From NCBI GenBank assembly GCA_016208315.1, contig JACQYF010000048.1:1-55573 (forward strand): a stretch of 55,573 bases of DNA, written 5' to 3'. How positions within the stretch are numbered: position 1 is the stretch's first letter; the number at the start of each line of letters is the position of its first letter. Position numbers and translations under genes: made by a program. The notes below the pieces were generated by a model. The model ran no database searches. It was not told where the DNA came from and was given only the letters and a program-made list of their open reading frames with translations. This document shows positions 26,413-34,051 of the stretch, piece by piece. This DNA is from Chloroflexota bacterium. Its GTDB lineage: Bacteria > Chloroflexota > Anaerolineae > UBA4142.

Positions 26413-26808
26413 ATGATTCGGGTACTGATTGTAGACGACCTGCGCCTGGTTCGCGAGACCATTCGGCTATTCCTGGAACACGCTCAAGATACGCAAGTCA
26501 TCGGCGAGGCGCGCGATGGGCAGGAGGGGCTTGAGATGGCCGCGCGCCTCGCGCCGGATGTGGTCGTCATGGATATTGAAATGCCGCGCCTGAACGGGCT
26601 GGACGCGACGGCAGCGCTGCATACCCGCGAACCAAAACTCCCCATCCTAATCTTCGCCATGTCTTCGGACGAGGCGGATGTTCGCCGAGCGGTACAAAAC
26701 GGTGCCCGCGGCTATGTCCCCAAGGATGGCGACTATACCGAATTGCTCGCGGCGATTCGCGTCCTTGCCGCGGGGCAGACCTATCTCAGCCGCGTGATAA
26801 CCAAATGA
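26413..26808 (+). CDS. Single-domain receiver (response regulator without output domain)
   Basis: 131 aa starting MIRVLIVDDLRLVRE. The ATG at 26413 fits both the family start and the promoter. ATGs farther upstream (26401, 26305) would add a non-homologous leader. The phospho-acceptor is Asp54 (VVMDIEMPRLNGL), with the conserved Lys in ARGYVPKDGD. There is no DNA-binding or enzyme domain. It ends 16 bases from the convergent stop of the next histidine kinase, and may act as a phosphate shuttle or sink for that kinase or for the MEDS kinase. Confidence 0.85.
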   Translation: MIRVLIVDDLRLVRETIRLFLEHAQDTQVIGEARDGQEGLEMAARLAPDVVVMDIEMPRLNGLDATAALHTREPKLPILIFAMSSDEADVRRAVQNGARGYVPKDGDYTELLAAIRVLAAGQTYLSRVITK

Positions 26809-26823
26809 CCTTCTGAAAATAGC

Positions 26824-28575
26824 TCACGGCCCGTGTGGAATCCGAGTAGATGCGCTCAGTGTGAAATAGAATGTGGCTCCTCGGTCTACTGCCGCTTGCG
26901 CCCAGATGCGCCCGCCGTGCCGCCGAATAATCCGTTCGACAATCGCAAGCCCAACCCCGCTGCCTTCATATTCTTCTTCCGGATGTAACCGCTGAAAGAC
27001 GCCGAAGAGCTTGCCCGCCTGTTCCAGATCAAAGCCCGCCCCATTATCTTTGACAAAAAAGACGTTTTCTTCACCCACTTGCCGAAAGCCGAACTCGATT
27101 TGCGCGATTTCGCGTTTGACCGTGAACTTGAGCGCATTGGAGAGCAGATTTCTCCAGACCTGTTTGAGCAAAACAGGATCCGCCTCGCAAGCCGGTAGTT
27201 CCCCCATCGTCAGTTCCACCCGCCGCTCGGTTTGGACAGCAAGCAATTCGGCCCACACGGCCCGGACGAGATCGCCTTGAGCGACCCATTGTTTTTGGAG
27301 CGGCTGGCGGCTGACGCGCGCAAAGGCCAACAAACCCTGAATCAATTCCTCCATCGCGCGTGTATCGTCGCGAATCAATTGAATCACCCGTTGCCCTCTG
27401 GGATGAACTTGAGCGGCATACTCTTCGAGGAACATCCGCGCAAGATTTCCAATGGTCGCGAGGGGAGTGCGAAGGTCATGGGAGATCGAATACGAAAACG
27501 CTTCTAGCTCCTGGTTTGCGATTTCAAGCTCGGCGGCGCGGCGCTCCAGGTCTTGATTCAATTTCCGGACCTCTTCCTCTGCCTGCTGGCACTCGTCGAG
27601 CAGACGGATCCGGTCAAGCGCCACCGCCATATGACTTGCCATCGCCGAGAGATAGTCCTTTTGGGACTTGGTCGGGATTCGCACACCCTCCTCGCTAAAT
27701 GTGCCGGTGCCCACACTGCCCAGGTGTCTGTCGTACAGCATGACGGGGACATTCACGATGGTGCGATTCCCTAACCTTGCCACGATCTCCTTATTGGTTC
27801 TCAGGTCGGTGCGCGCGTCTTCGATCACCACAATTTCCGTGGCCGCGGCAATCTCCTCCAGCATCGCGTCGCCCTGTATGGTCAACGTAGCGAATTCTTG
27901 CACCGCCGGCTCGGAGGTTTGTCCCCTTGCCACGATGGCCTTGGCGTGTTTTCTGTCTTCCGAAAAAAGATACACCCACAGGTTTTGATAGCCGAGGAGC
28001 AATTTTACTTCGGCGAGGGCTGCGCTCAGGACTTGGGTATTCGTCTGTGCCTGCTCTAATTGCCTGGAAAGGCGCAGGAGCGATTGCAAGTTATTCTCCG
28101 CTGTGAAGCGCCGATCCTCACTCAAATCGGCAGCGACGATACAGACCACGCGAGTTTTTTCCAGCCGAAGCTGCCGGACGATGAGCTCCGCAGGCAACGG
28201 CGGAGCATTTTCGACACTCAGTTTAACCTGGATTCTGCGAACACCATCCAGCTCTGAATTCAACAGCATTTCCAAGTGGGGGCGATCTTCTGATGTGACG
28301 AACTGAAGCAGGGGTTGACCGACGATTCGGTCAGGGCTTTTGGAGAGCATCTCCGCAAAACGCGGATTGCACGACAGGAGAGTCAGATCGGGCGCAAGAA
28401 GGGCGGCGCCCTCGCGGATAGTTTCCAGCAACAAGCGGTAGGGTGTCGCCGTCTGAATCAGCGCCTCGATTGCCTTGTGGGACTTGGCCGTGCTCCGGCT
28501 CCGCGCAAAACGATCAACCGACTTTCGAATCAGGCGCAAGAGCCGGCCCTGACTTTGGTGTTCGCTGCTCGGCAT
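26824..28575 (-). CDS. Soluble PAS-GAF histidine kinase
   Basis: 583 aa with AAGGAGGA before the ATG. An Arg/Ser-rich start, a PAS domain (about 48-155, ALLAPDLTLLSCNPRFAEML), a GAF domain (about 175-330), a coiled coil rich in Glu (about 325-360), HisKA (SYSISHDLRTPLATIG, His366) and an ATPase domain ending near 575 (VKDNGAGFDLEQ, GSGVGLAIVERI). This is the layout of bacteriophytochrome-like kinases without a chromophore domain. No membrane segment is present, so the signal is internal. It faces the receiver gene tail-to-tail. Confidence 0.92.
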   Translation of the reverse strand: MPSSEHQSQGRLLRLIRKSVDRFARSRSTAKSHKAIEALIQTATPYRLLLETIREGAALLAPDLTLLSCNPRFAEMLSKSPDRIVGQPLLQFVTSEDRPHLEMLLNSELDGVRRIQVKLSVENAPPLPAELIVRQLRLEKTRVVCIVAADLSEDRRFTAENNLQSLLRLSRQLEQAQTNTQVLSAALAEVKLLLGYQNLWVYLFSEDRKHAKAIVARGQTSEPAVQEFATLTIQGDAMLEEIAAATEIVVIEDARTDLRTNKEIVARLGNRTIVNVPVMLYDRHLGSVGTGTFSEEGVRIPTKSQKDYLSAMASHMAVALDRIRLLDECQQAEEEVRKLNQDLERRAAELEIANQELEAFSYSISHDLRTPLATIGNLARMFLEEYAAQVHPRGQRVIQLIRDDTRAMEELIQGLLAFARVSRQPLQKQWVAQGDLVRAVWAELLAVQTERRVELTMGELPACEADPVLLKQVWRNLLSNALKFTVKREIAQIEFGFRQVGEENVFFVKDNGAGFDLEQAGKLFGVFQRLHPEEEYEGSGVGLAIVERIIRRHGGRIWAQAAVDRGATFYFTLSASTRIPHGP

Positions 28576-28638
28576 GGCTCCTCCTTATCGAGGGCAACGC
28601 AAACACTGCCCGAGGAGATTGAAATTGAGCACGCCCCA

Positions 28639-28667
28639 AGTATAGGATACCCATTTGGTCCTGTCAA
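28639..28667 (-). promoter_or_regulatory. Near-consensus sigma70 promoter of the PAS-GAF kinase
   Basis: On the minus strand a perfect TTGACA (28667-28662), a 17-base spacer and TATACT (28644-28639, 5 of 6). The leader is about 57 bases. Confidence 0.8.
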
Positions 28668-28716
28668 GGGTGCGAGTTCTCCCCTGTTTCACAAAGTTGA
28701 AATCCGCGTTCACAAT

Positions 28717-28741
28717 TTGAAACTGAAAAACAAAGTTTCAA
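28717..28741. repeat. TTGAAACT inverted repeat at the MFS stop
   Basis: 8-bp perfect arms (28717-28724 and 28734-28741) with a 9-base A-rich loop. The TGA of the MFS gene lies in the arm. A similar TTGAAACC/GGTTTCAA pair closes the lipoprotein gene at 53578. Confidence 0.6.
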
Positions 28742-29979
28742 TCGCCGGTTACCAGCGCGGGTTCCGCTTCGCGCTCCCGCATCGTCCACGCGTAAAGCAG
28801 CAGCGCGGGCGCGAGCATCAGCGCCGCGGCGACCATTTCGACGCGGATCGTCGCCAACGTCGCGATCACGCCGAGGATCGGCCCGCCGATGATTTGCCCA
28901 AACGCATCGGCCTGGCCGCTCATCGAGATCACCGTGGCGCGCACGCTCGGTTCAAGCCGCTGGTTCACCCACGCGGCCTGGATCGGATCGGTCAAACGGC
29001 GGAGAGGAATGATCGCGAGCAGGACGAGGAACGCCGGGACAAAACTCGTCGCCAGTCCGAATGCCATCACGCCGGCGACGATCAAGGCATTGATTCCAAA
29101 CAGCGCCCGCGCCACACTGCGATGATTGTTCGTGTCGAGACGCCGCCGCGCGACCTCGGTCGCGACAACCGCGAGTAGGATGCCCGCGGCGCGGATGACG
29201 CCGAACCACGCGACCGGCTGCAAGCCGTCGAGCGTCGGCAGCGTGAAATTGTCGAGTAGATGCGGCGTCCACAACCGGTCGAACCCTTCGCTGAACGCGC
29301 CGTAGATCGCGATGGTACCAAAGATGGTGATTAGCGCGGGTCGCCGCCGCATCATTTGCAGTCCGCCGCGGAACGTGTGTCCCATCTGCTGCCACGAGTT
29401 GCGATTTTCGCGCGGCGCCGGCTTGAACCCGGTTTCGGGCATAAAGAGCATTTGGAAAATCCCCAGCACGCTCACGAGCAATCCGCCGAGAATGATCGGC
29501 AACTGGAGAAAGATGCCAGCCAACAAGACGCTGATGCCGATGCCGGCCAAGTCGCCCATCTGCCCGACTTGCGACGCGCGCAGGAACGCGCGGCCCGCCT
29601 TGTCTTCGCCGATTTCGTCGGTGATCCACGCTTGGGTCGCGCCGCTGGTGAACGTATAGCCCAAGCCCCAGATGACCTGCGCGAGCAAGATCGTCTCAAA
29701 GCGCGGGACGGTACCTTCGAGCATGAAACCCAGCCCCATCATCACGGTGCCGACGATGATGGACAAGCGGCGGCTGTAAATGTCGGCGACGATGCCGGTG
29801 GGAGTCTCGCACAGGAACACGGTCGCTTCGAGCACCGTGCCGACGAGGACGAGTTGCAGCGGGTTCAGGCGCGCAATTTCGACCTGATAAACCATGTTGA
29901 CGGTGATGATCATCGAGAAGAAGAGCGCGAATGCGCCTTCGGAGATCAAGTACATGGGATACGCGCTGAGCCGCCTCAT
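28738..29979 (-). CDS. MFS transporter
   Basis: 413 aa with about 12 membrane helices. ATG 29979 overlaps the RIO kinase stop by 4 bases, and homology begins at the first helix (YLISEGAFALFFSMIITVNM). The helix 2-3 loop has the MFS signature form ETPTGIVADIYSRRLSIIVG. MFS proteins of this sort export drugs or metabolites by proton antiport, and the substrate is unknown. It is translationally coupled to the kinase gene, and both lie behind the leader at 30924-31213. Its stop codon lies within a TTGAAAC inverted repeat. Confidence 0.9.
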   Translation of the reverse strand: MRRLSAYPMYLISEGAFALFFSMIITVNMVYQVEIARLNPLQLVLVGTVLEATVFLCETPTGIVADIYSRRLSIIVGTVMMGLGFMLEGTVPRFETILLAQVIWGLGYTFTSGATQAWITDEIGEDKAGRAFLRASQVGQMGDLAGIGISVLLAGIFLQLPIILGGLLVSVLGIFQMLFMPETGFKPAPRENRNSWQQMGHTFRGGLQMMRRRPALITIFGTIAIYGAFSEGFDRLWTPHLLDNFTLPTLDGLQPVAWFGVIRAAGILLAVVATEVARRRLDTNNHRSVARALFGINALIVAGVMAFGLATSFVPAFLVLLAIIPLRRLTDPIQAAWVNQRLEPSVRATVISMSGQADAFGQIIGGPILGVIATLATIRVEMVAAALMLAPALLLYAWTMREREAEPALVTGD

Positions 29980-30923
29980 CGCGCCGCCTCGCGGTGCAGG
30001 ATGTGGCGATCCCACAGCTCGCGCGTGAGCTGTGCGGCATCCGACTCGATGCCATAACGCGCAAAATACTGGCACACGCGCTCGACGTCGCGGCCGAGCA
30101 GGGTGAGCGCTTCGGGGTTGACGTAGGGATCAATCGCTTGCGGGAAATCAATGATCTTGGCCGCGCCGTCCCAGTACAATACGTTGTAGGCCGAAAGATC
30201 GGCATGAACGCGGTCGTGTGCGAGCATCAGCGCGATGTTGTGGAGCAGCCGGTCGAAGAGCGAACGCGCCGCGCGAGGATTGAGTCGCACTTGATTCAGC
30301 GCGGGCGCGGAGAATTTTTCGTCGCCAAGAAATTCCATGAGGATCACGTTATCGTTTTGGACAAAGGGCTTGGGCACGTCCGCGCCGGCGGCATGCAGCC
30401 GTCGCAGCGTCTCGAACTCGTTGGCGAGCCAGGTCGTGTGGCGCAATACCTGGCCGAAATCAGTTTTCTTTTTCATGGCGAGTTTTTCGCGGCGGCCGCG
30501 CACCTCTTTGCCCTCCTCGCCAATCGTTTCGCGGCCCTTGCGATAGACCGCGTCGTTCCGGAGATTGCGAAACATTCGCGGCCGGTACACTTTGGCCGCG
30601 ATAAGGTCTACCCCGATGACGGGATTTGCTTTGCAGCAATAGACGTTCGCTTCCTTGCCGCCTTTCACCTGCCGCAAAACGTCGCTGATCACTTGGTCTT
30701 CGTAAAACGGCCCGAGGTACGTGAGGATCCACGCGCGTTCGTGCTTGGAAGCCGTGAAGGTCGGGTTGAAGCCCTGCTGGCTGTCGTCGCCGGCTTCGGC
30801 AAGCGTGGCGACGACGTCGCTGCGATGCGGCTTGAATTTGGGGCGCTTGGTCCGCCGAATCGGAATATCGTACTCGGTCTCGTCGAGGTATTCGTCCAGT
30901 TCAATCGTCTGTGGGGACTGCAT
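29976..30923 (-). CDS. RIO-family atypical Ser/Thr kinase
   Basis: 315 aa, with AGAGGATGA 6-8 bases before the ATG. An Asp/Glu- and Lys/Arg-rich start of about 70 residues leads to a RIO domain: KGGKEANVYCC nucleotide loop, IAAKVYRPR lysine, catalytic HADLSAYNVLYWDG (Asp242) and metal-binding IIDFPQAIDP. Archaeal and eukaryotic RIO1 act in small ribosomal subunit maturation. Bacterial members are less studied, and a ribosome link is possible but unproven. Overlap with the MFS gene and the attenuator-like leader suggest that both respond to one condition. Confidence 0.88.
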   Translation of the reverse strand: MQSPQTIELDEYLDETEYDIPIRRTKRPKFKPHRSDVVATLAEAGDDSQQGFNPTFTASKHERAWILTYLGPFYEDQVISDVLRQVKGGKEANVYCCKANPVIGVDLIAAKVYRPRMFRNLRNDAVYRKGRETIGEEGKEVRGRREKLAMKKKTDFGQVLRHTTWLANEFETLRRLHAAGADVPKPFVQNDNVILMEFLGDEKFSAPALNQVRLNPRAARSLFDRLLHNIALMLAHDRVHADLSAYNVLYWDGAAKIIDFPQAIDPYVNPEALTLLGRDVERVCQYFARYGIESDAAQLTRELWDRHILHREAAR

Positions 30924-30965
30924 GGGATAGTCATCCTCTTGAATTTGAGAGCGGCCGATCGAAAT

Positions 30966-30990
30966 GAAAAAGCCGCGGGTTTCCGCGGCT
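30966..30990 (-). terminator. Hairpin terminator T2 ahead of the RIO kinase
   Basis: An 8-bp stem AGCCGCGG/CCGCGGCT with a 4-base loop is followed by five Ts on the minus strand. It lies 43 bases before the RIO start codon. Confidence 0.7.
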
Positions 30991-30996
30991 GTCTCC

Positions 30997-31030
30997 AGAC
31001 CCTAAGGGTTTTTGGAAACCCTTAGGGTCT
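30997..31030. repeat. AGACCCTAAGGGTTT palindrome, intergenic copy
   Basis: 15-bp perfect arms around a 4-base loop, placed between the two terminators T1 and T2. The arms are identical to the inner arms of the in-gene copy at 17059-17108. Confidence 0.9.
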
Positions 31031-31069
31031 AAAGAAAAAAAAGCCGCGGGCACAGAATGCGCCCGCGGC
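31031..31069 (-). terminator. Strong rho-independent terminator T1 after the leader ORF
   Basis: A 9-bp stem GCCGCGGGC/GCCCGCGGC with a 9-base loop is followed by eight Ts (minus strand), 22 bases after the stop of the 20-codon ORF. Confidence 0.88.
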
Positions 31070-31090
31070 CGCGATCTCAAACGAGAGGAG

Positions 31091-31153
31091 CTACCGCACG
31101 GCAGGCGCACTCTGACAAGGCACAATCGCGCGAACGGCAAGTTTGTTTCTCAT
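31091..31153 (-). CDS. Predicted 20-aa leader peptide ORF
   Basis: ATG at 31153, TAG at 31091-31093. The product reads MRNKLAVRAIVPCQSAPAVR. A perfect AAAGGAGG ribosome site lies 7 bases upstream, and a consensus promoter sits 32 bases before the ATG. Terminator T1 follows at once. Such a short ORF with this quality of start signals, placed ahead of two terminators and a kinase-transporter operon, fits a leader peptide controlling transcription by attenuation. It could instead be a free-standing tiny protein or small RNA gene. There is no evidence for translation beyond the signals. Confidence 0.6.
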   Translation of the reverse strand: MRNKLAVRAIVPCQSAPAVR

Positions 31154-31184
31154 CAGTGCGCCTCCTTTAAAAGATTCTGGTGCC

Positions 31185-31213
31185 TTTATATCACAAAGCC
31201 GAGTGGATGTCAA
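31185..31213 (-). promoter_or_regulatory. Consensus sigma70 promoter of the leader region
   Basis: Minus strand TTGACA (31213-31208, 6 of 6), a 17-base spacer and TATAAA (31190-31185, 5 of 6). It overlaps the last codons of the gene upstream. Predicted start is near 31178, 25 bases before the leader ORF. Confidence 0.85.
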
Positions 31214-33038
31214 GAAATTGCGCGAGCCCCTTCGGGTTTTCTCGGCTCCGCAGGAGCCGCATAACCCGAAGGGTCTCGCCGATCTCGCGCTTGAGCAAGC
31301 CCGCGTACCGAACTGCGAGCCGCGCGAATCGCTCGCCGTCCTGTGCGTCGCCTAGCGTTTGCGCGGCCATCGTCGCATAGCCCAAGCGAAATGCTAGGTA
31401 AGCGATCGAGTAGAACGGCAGGCGCGCGGCGAGGCCGCGGTCATTAGCAAGCTCAATGTATCGGTCAATCAAGTAATCGCGTTGGGCCGCGTCGAGTCCA
31501 AATTCCACGCACGTCCCCGCGATGTCCCAGGCCGTGTTCTGAATCCCGGGGAAAAAGTGATCGTCACAGTGGTCATGCCCGTCCGTCTTGAGATAACCAT
31601 CGCCCACCTTCAGCCACTCATGCGGCAGCATCCGCCCGTCAATCATCACAGGACGCGCATCCTCAACGATCAGTTTGAATTGCTGCAAGCCCTCCGCGCG
31701 GTCGCGCCATTCCGCGCCCAACCCCTCAGCCACATTCGTCCGAATCATTTCCATCAGCAGTTCAAAAGAGCACGGCTGACTCGCGGCGAAGTTCCGATCC
31801 ACAAACGCGAGATACCGCGCCATCGGCTCCAGCAATTCCCGATTTACATCGCGGGGCGCAAGCGGCTGACCGCGGACGAACTCCATCGCGAGAAACCCAT
31901 TCGCCAATCCGAGCGGCCGCGGCGCGTAACCTGCTTCCGCCAACACCTGCGCCCGCGCCAACCGCTCGCGCCCAAATCGTCCCAAGCCGACGAATTTCCG
32001 CAGGACTGGCCTCACCCCTCTCTCCCCAGCCCCCTCCCCCCTCTCCTGGCCTTGCAGTTCAGTCCAGGAGAGGGGAGAGGGGGTGCGGGGGTAGGTGGTG
32101 AGGTATTTCCGCCGCTCGTGCGGCGGCTGCACCGCGGGATAGTCCGCCATGTCGCGATATAACAGCTCGCGCCACTTGCCGCCCGAGACGTCCAGCCCGC
32201 GCGCCAACTGCCCACTCTCGATCCAAACTTGCTCAAAACTCGTCGTATAGTTTTTGTGTCTGCTCCAACGGGCACGCGCCGACGCAGACACGAATTGCGC
32301 GCCATCCGGTTCCCAACTCGGAAAGAATTCGATGCGTTCGTCCGGAATTCCGAGCGCCGAGATTTTTTCCGCGACACAAGCAAACGAGGAACCGCTCAAG
32401 CCGGGCCCCTCGTCCACTATTAGGAAATGCGCGCGCTCCCGCTCGCGCCATTCGTGCTCTAACGCGGGCGATACCGACACATACCGATTGAAGGGATGCC
32501 CGCGCGGCCGCACGGTGTACGCATTGACCACGCAGCCACACTCTTGCAGCGTCGCGCCGACGACCGCGCTCAAACTCGTGCCGATATTCCGCAGGCCGAT
32601 GACAACGGCCTGCCGCGAACGCGTCTCGCGAAAAAACCGTTCCGCCGATTCGAGGTACATCTCGGGGTAAAGCGCGTAATACGCGTATCCTTCGGGCACG
32701 CCGGCTCTTACCGTTTCGGGCAGCGTCGAGTCGTCGAGCCGAGCCAACGCGCGCCGAGATGCTTGCGCCCATCGCTCGACCTCACCCGTTTTGCGCCAAG
32801 AATGATAGAGGACGCGTCCCAGCGTCAGTCCAACTTGCCGAACCGCGCACAAAATCGGCCCGTGCGAATCCATCTCCGGTTCGAGCGCGTCCCCGATTCC
32901 CGCTTCGAGCTGCCCAAACTCGATTAGCAGCTCGACCGCGCGATCGTGATCGAACGCGCTCGAATCCGCCAAGCCGCGCAACGAGGCCAGGGTTTGACGA
33001 ACGGCAATCGGCCGCTTTTGATCTCGGTAGATGAGCAT
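31191..33038 (-). CDS. Phosphoribosyltransferase-like protein fused to a kinase-like domain
   Basis: 615 aa from the ATG at 33038, 5 bases after the CelD-type gene. The N-terminal ~285 residues resemble a type I phosphoribosyltransferase: VVIGLRNIGTSLSAVVGATL and a PRPP-loop-like FLIVDEGPGLSGSSF. The C-terminal ~270 residues look like a phosphotransferase/APH-kinase relative: RLARAQVLAEAGYAPRPLGLANGFLAMEFVRGQPLAPR, then EWLKVGDGYLKTDGHDHCDD and GIQNTAWDIAGTCVEFG, which would fit catalytic and metal-binding Asp residues. The domain calls are my reading of motifs. Two palindromic repeats are in frame: one at the domain junction (about residues 312-343) and one near the C-terminus. Confidence 0.75.
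   Translation of the reverse strand: MLIYRDQKRPIAVRQTLASLRGLADSSAFDHDRAVELLIEFGQLEAGIGDALEPEMDSHGPILCAVRQVGLTLGRVLYHSWRKTGEVERWAQASRRALARLDDSTLPETVRAGVPEGYAYYALYPEMYLESAERFFRETRSRQAVVIGLRNIGTSLSAVVGATLQECGCVVNAYTVRPRGHPFNRYVSVSPALEHEWRERERAHFLIVDEGPGLSGSSFACVAEKISALGIPDERIEFFPSWEPDGAQFVSASARARWSRHKNYTTSFEQVWIESGQLARGLDVSGGKWRELLYRDMADYPAVQPPHERRKYLTTYPRTPSPLSWTELQGQERGEGAGERGVRPVLRKFVGLGRFGRERLARAQVLAEAGYAPRPLGLANGFLAMEFVRGQPLAPRDVNRELLEPMARYLAFVDRNFAASQPCSFELLMEMIRTNVAEGLGAEWRDRAEGLQQFKLIVEDARPVMIDGRMLPHEWLKVGDGYLKTDGHDHCDDHFFPGIQNTAWDIAGTCVEFGLDAAQRDYLIDRYIELANDRGLAARLPFYSIAYLAFRLGYATMAAQTLGDAQDGERFARLAVRYAGLLKREIGETLRVMRLLRSRENPKGLAQFLDIHSAL
31225..31277. repeat. In-frame cruciform-type repeat near the gene end
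   Basis: 15-base arms (one or two mismatches), CCCTTCGGGTT and AACCCGAAGGG at their core, surround an inner GGCTCC/GGAGCC hairpin. On the minus strand it encodes the stretch around RLLRSRENPKGLAQF. Confidence 0.85.
32010..32103. repeat. In-frame inverted repeat of CT/GA-rich type at a domain junction
   Basis: A CCTCACCCC...CTCTCCTGG arm and its near complement CCAGGAGAGGGGAGAGG...GGTGAGG surround about 20 bases. The minus strand reads through it in frame (RTPSPLSWTELQGQERGEGA and following). It joins the two domains without disrupting either. Confidence 0.9.
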
Positions 33039-33043
33039 TTGCG

Positions 33044-34051
33044 CTATTCTTCCGGTGGAGCTGCGTGCCACAACGTCACGCGCCAGTTCCGGCGATCGCG
33101 CGCGCCCCACATGTATTTGTAATTCTCGGCACCGCGCAGAAAATCATATTCTCGGCAGCCCTCCCGGATCGCTTCTTGGATCGCGTGAAAGGTCAAGAGC
33201 GTCCCAGGACTCGCCTGCTCCAACTGTGGATCGAATCCGCCGAGGTACGCGTAAAAGCGACCGCCGCTCGCAAATCCGTACAGCACCGCGTCAATCGCGC
33301 CGTTCCGGCGGAGCGCATACAGACGCAGGATGCCGCGCCTCAGAAAATCGGCTGTCACGTCGCAATGAAATCTCTGTACGTTCGGGTTGGACAGCACACC
33401 CGGCTCATTTTGCTCTTGCCACCGCACGCCGTGGAGACGAAACAGCGCGTTGACGAACTCGGCCCGCGTTGCTTCATTCGCCCGCTCGATTTGCGCTCTG
33501 CCGCCTTTTTCGAGCAACCGGCATGCCCGGCGAAGGTTGCGGCGGTGGTGCGCGCTCAGTTGCGCGACAAACTCGCCGGCGGTCGCGGGCAGCGCGAGAA
33601 CGGGGCATGGTTCGAGCGGGGTGACTTGCGCGCGCAATTCGTTCGGGATCGCGGCGCTGAGCAACGGTGGGCCATCGCGCAGTTCTGGCAGCACGCACAC
33701 GTCCCAGCGCGAGCGCAATTCGGCGAGGCGCTGCAGAATCAGTTCTGCGCCCGCGCGCGCGACATCGGGCATGAGGAGCACGTCGTGATAGTCGGAGTAG
33801 CTGACGCCGATGGGCGAGACCTGGCGACGACCCTGCCACTCGTGAATGAACAGCGGCGCTAACCCGACGAGTGTTCCTTCGTCGCGCAACGCCAAAACAA
33901 GCAACTCGCCGCCGCCGAGATGACACCACCACGGCAAGAGCCATTCGGGCGACTGAAACGGCGTCGCATTCGGACACTGCTCCCACAGCCGCGACCATTC
34001 GGGCCGCAATGCTTCGAGCGCTTGGAACGTGGTAATCTCTTCAATGCGCAT
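33044..34051 (-). CDS. CelD/BcsL-type GNAT acyltransferase
   Basis: 335 aa. The N-terminal pattern (TPFQSPEWLLPWWCHLGGGELLVLALRD) and the second half (YGFASGGRFYAYLGGFDP, then GTLLTFHAIQEAIREGCREYDFLRGAENYKYMWG) are typical for CelD-like acetyltransferases of polysaccharide and small-molecule pathways. It should transfer an acyl group from acyl-CoA to an amine, often an amino sugar. Its start overlaps the end of the GT4 gene by 11 bases. With the PIG-L deacetylase two genes upstream it could deacetylate and then re-acylate one sugar nitrogen. Confidence 0.87.
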   Translation of the reverse strand: MRIEEITTFQALEALRPEWSRLWEQCPNATPFQSPEWLLPWWCHLGGGELLVLALRDEGTLVGLAPLFIHEWQGRRQVSPIGVSYSDYHDVLLMPDVARAGAELILQRLAELRSRWDVCVLPELRDGPPLLSAAIPNELRAQVTPLEPCPVLALPATAGEFVAQLSAHHRRNLRRACRLLEKGGRAQIERANEATRAEFVNALFRLHGVRWQEQNEPGVLSNPNVQRFHCDVTADFLRRGILRLYALRRNGAIDAVLYGFASGGRFYAYLGGFDPQLEQASPGTLLTFHAIQEAIREGCREYDFLRGAENYKYMWGARDRRNWRVTLWHAAPPEE

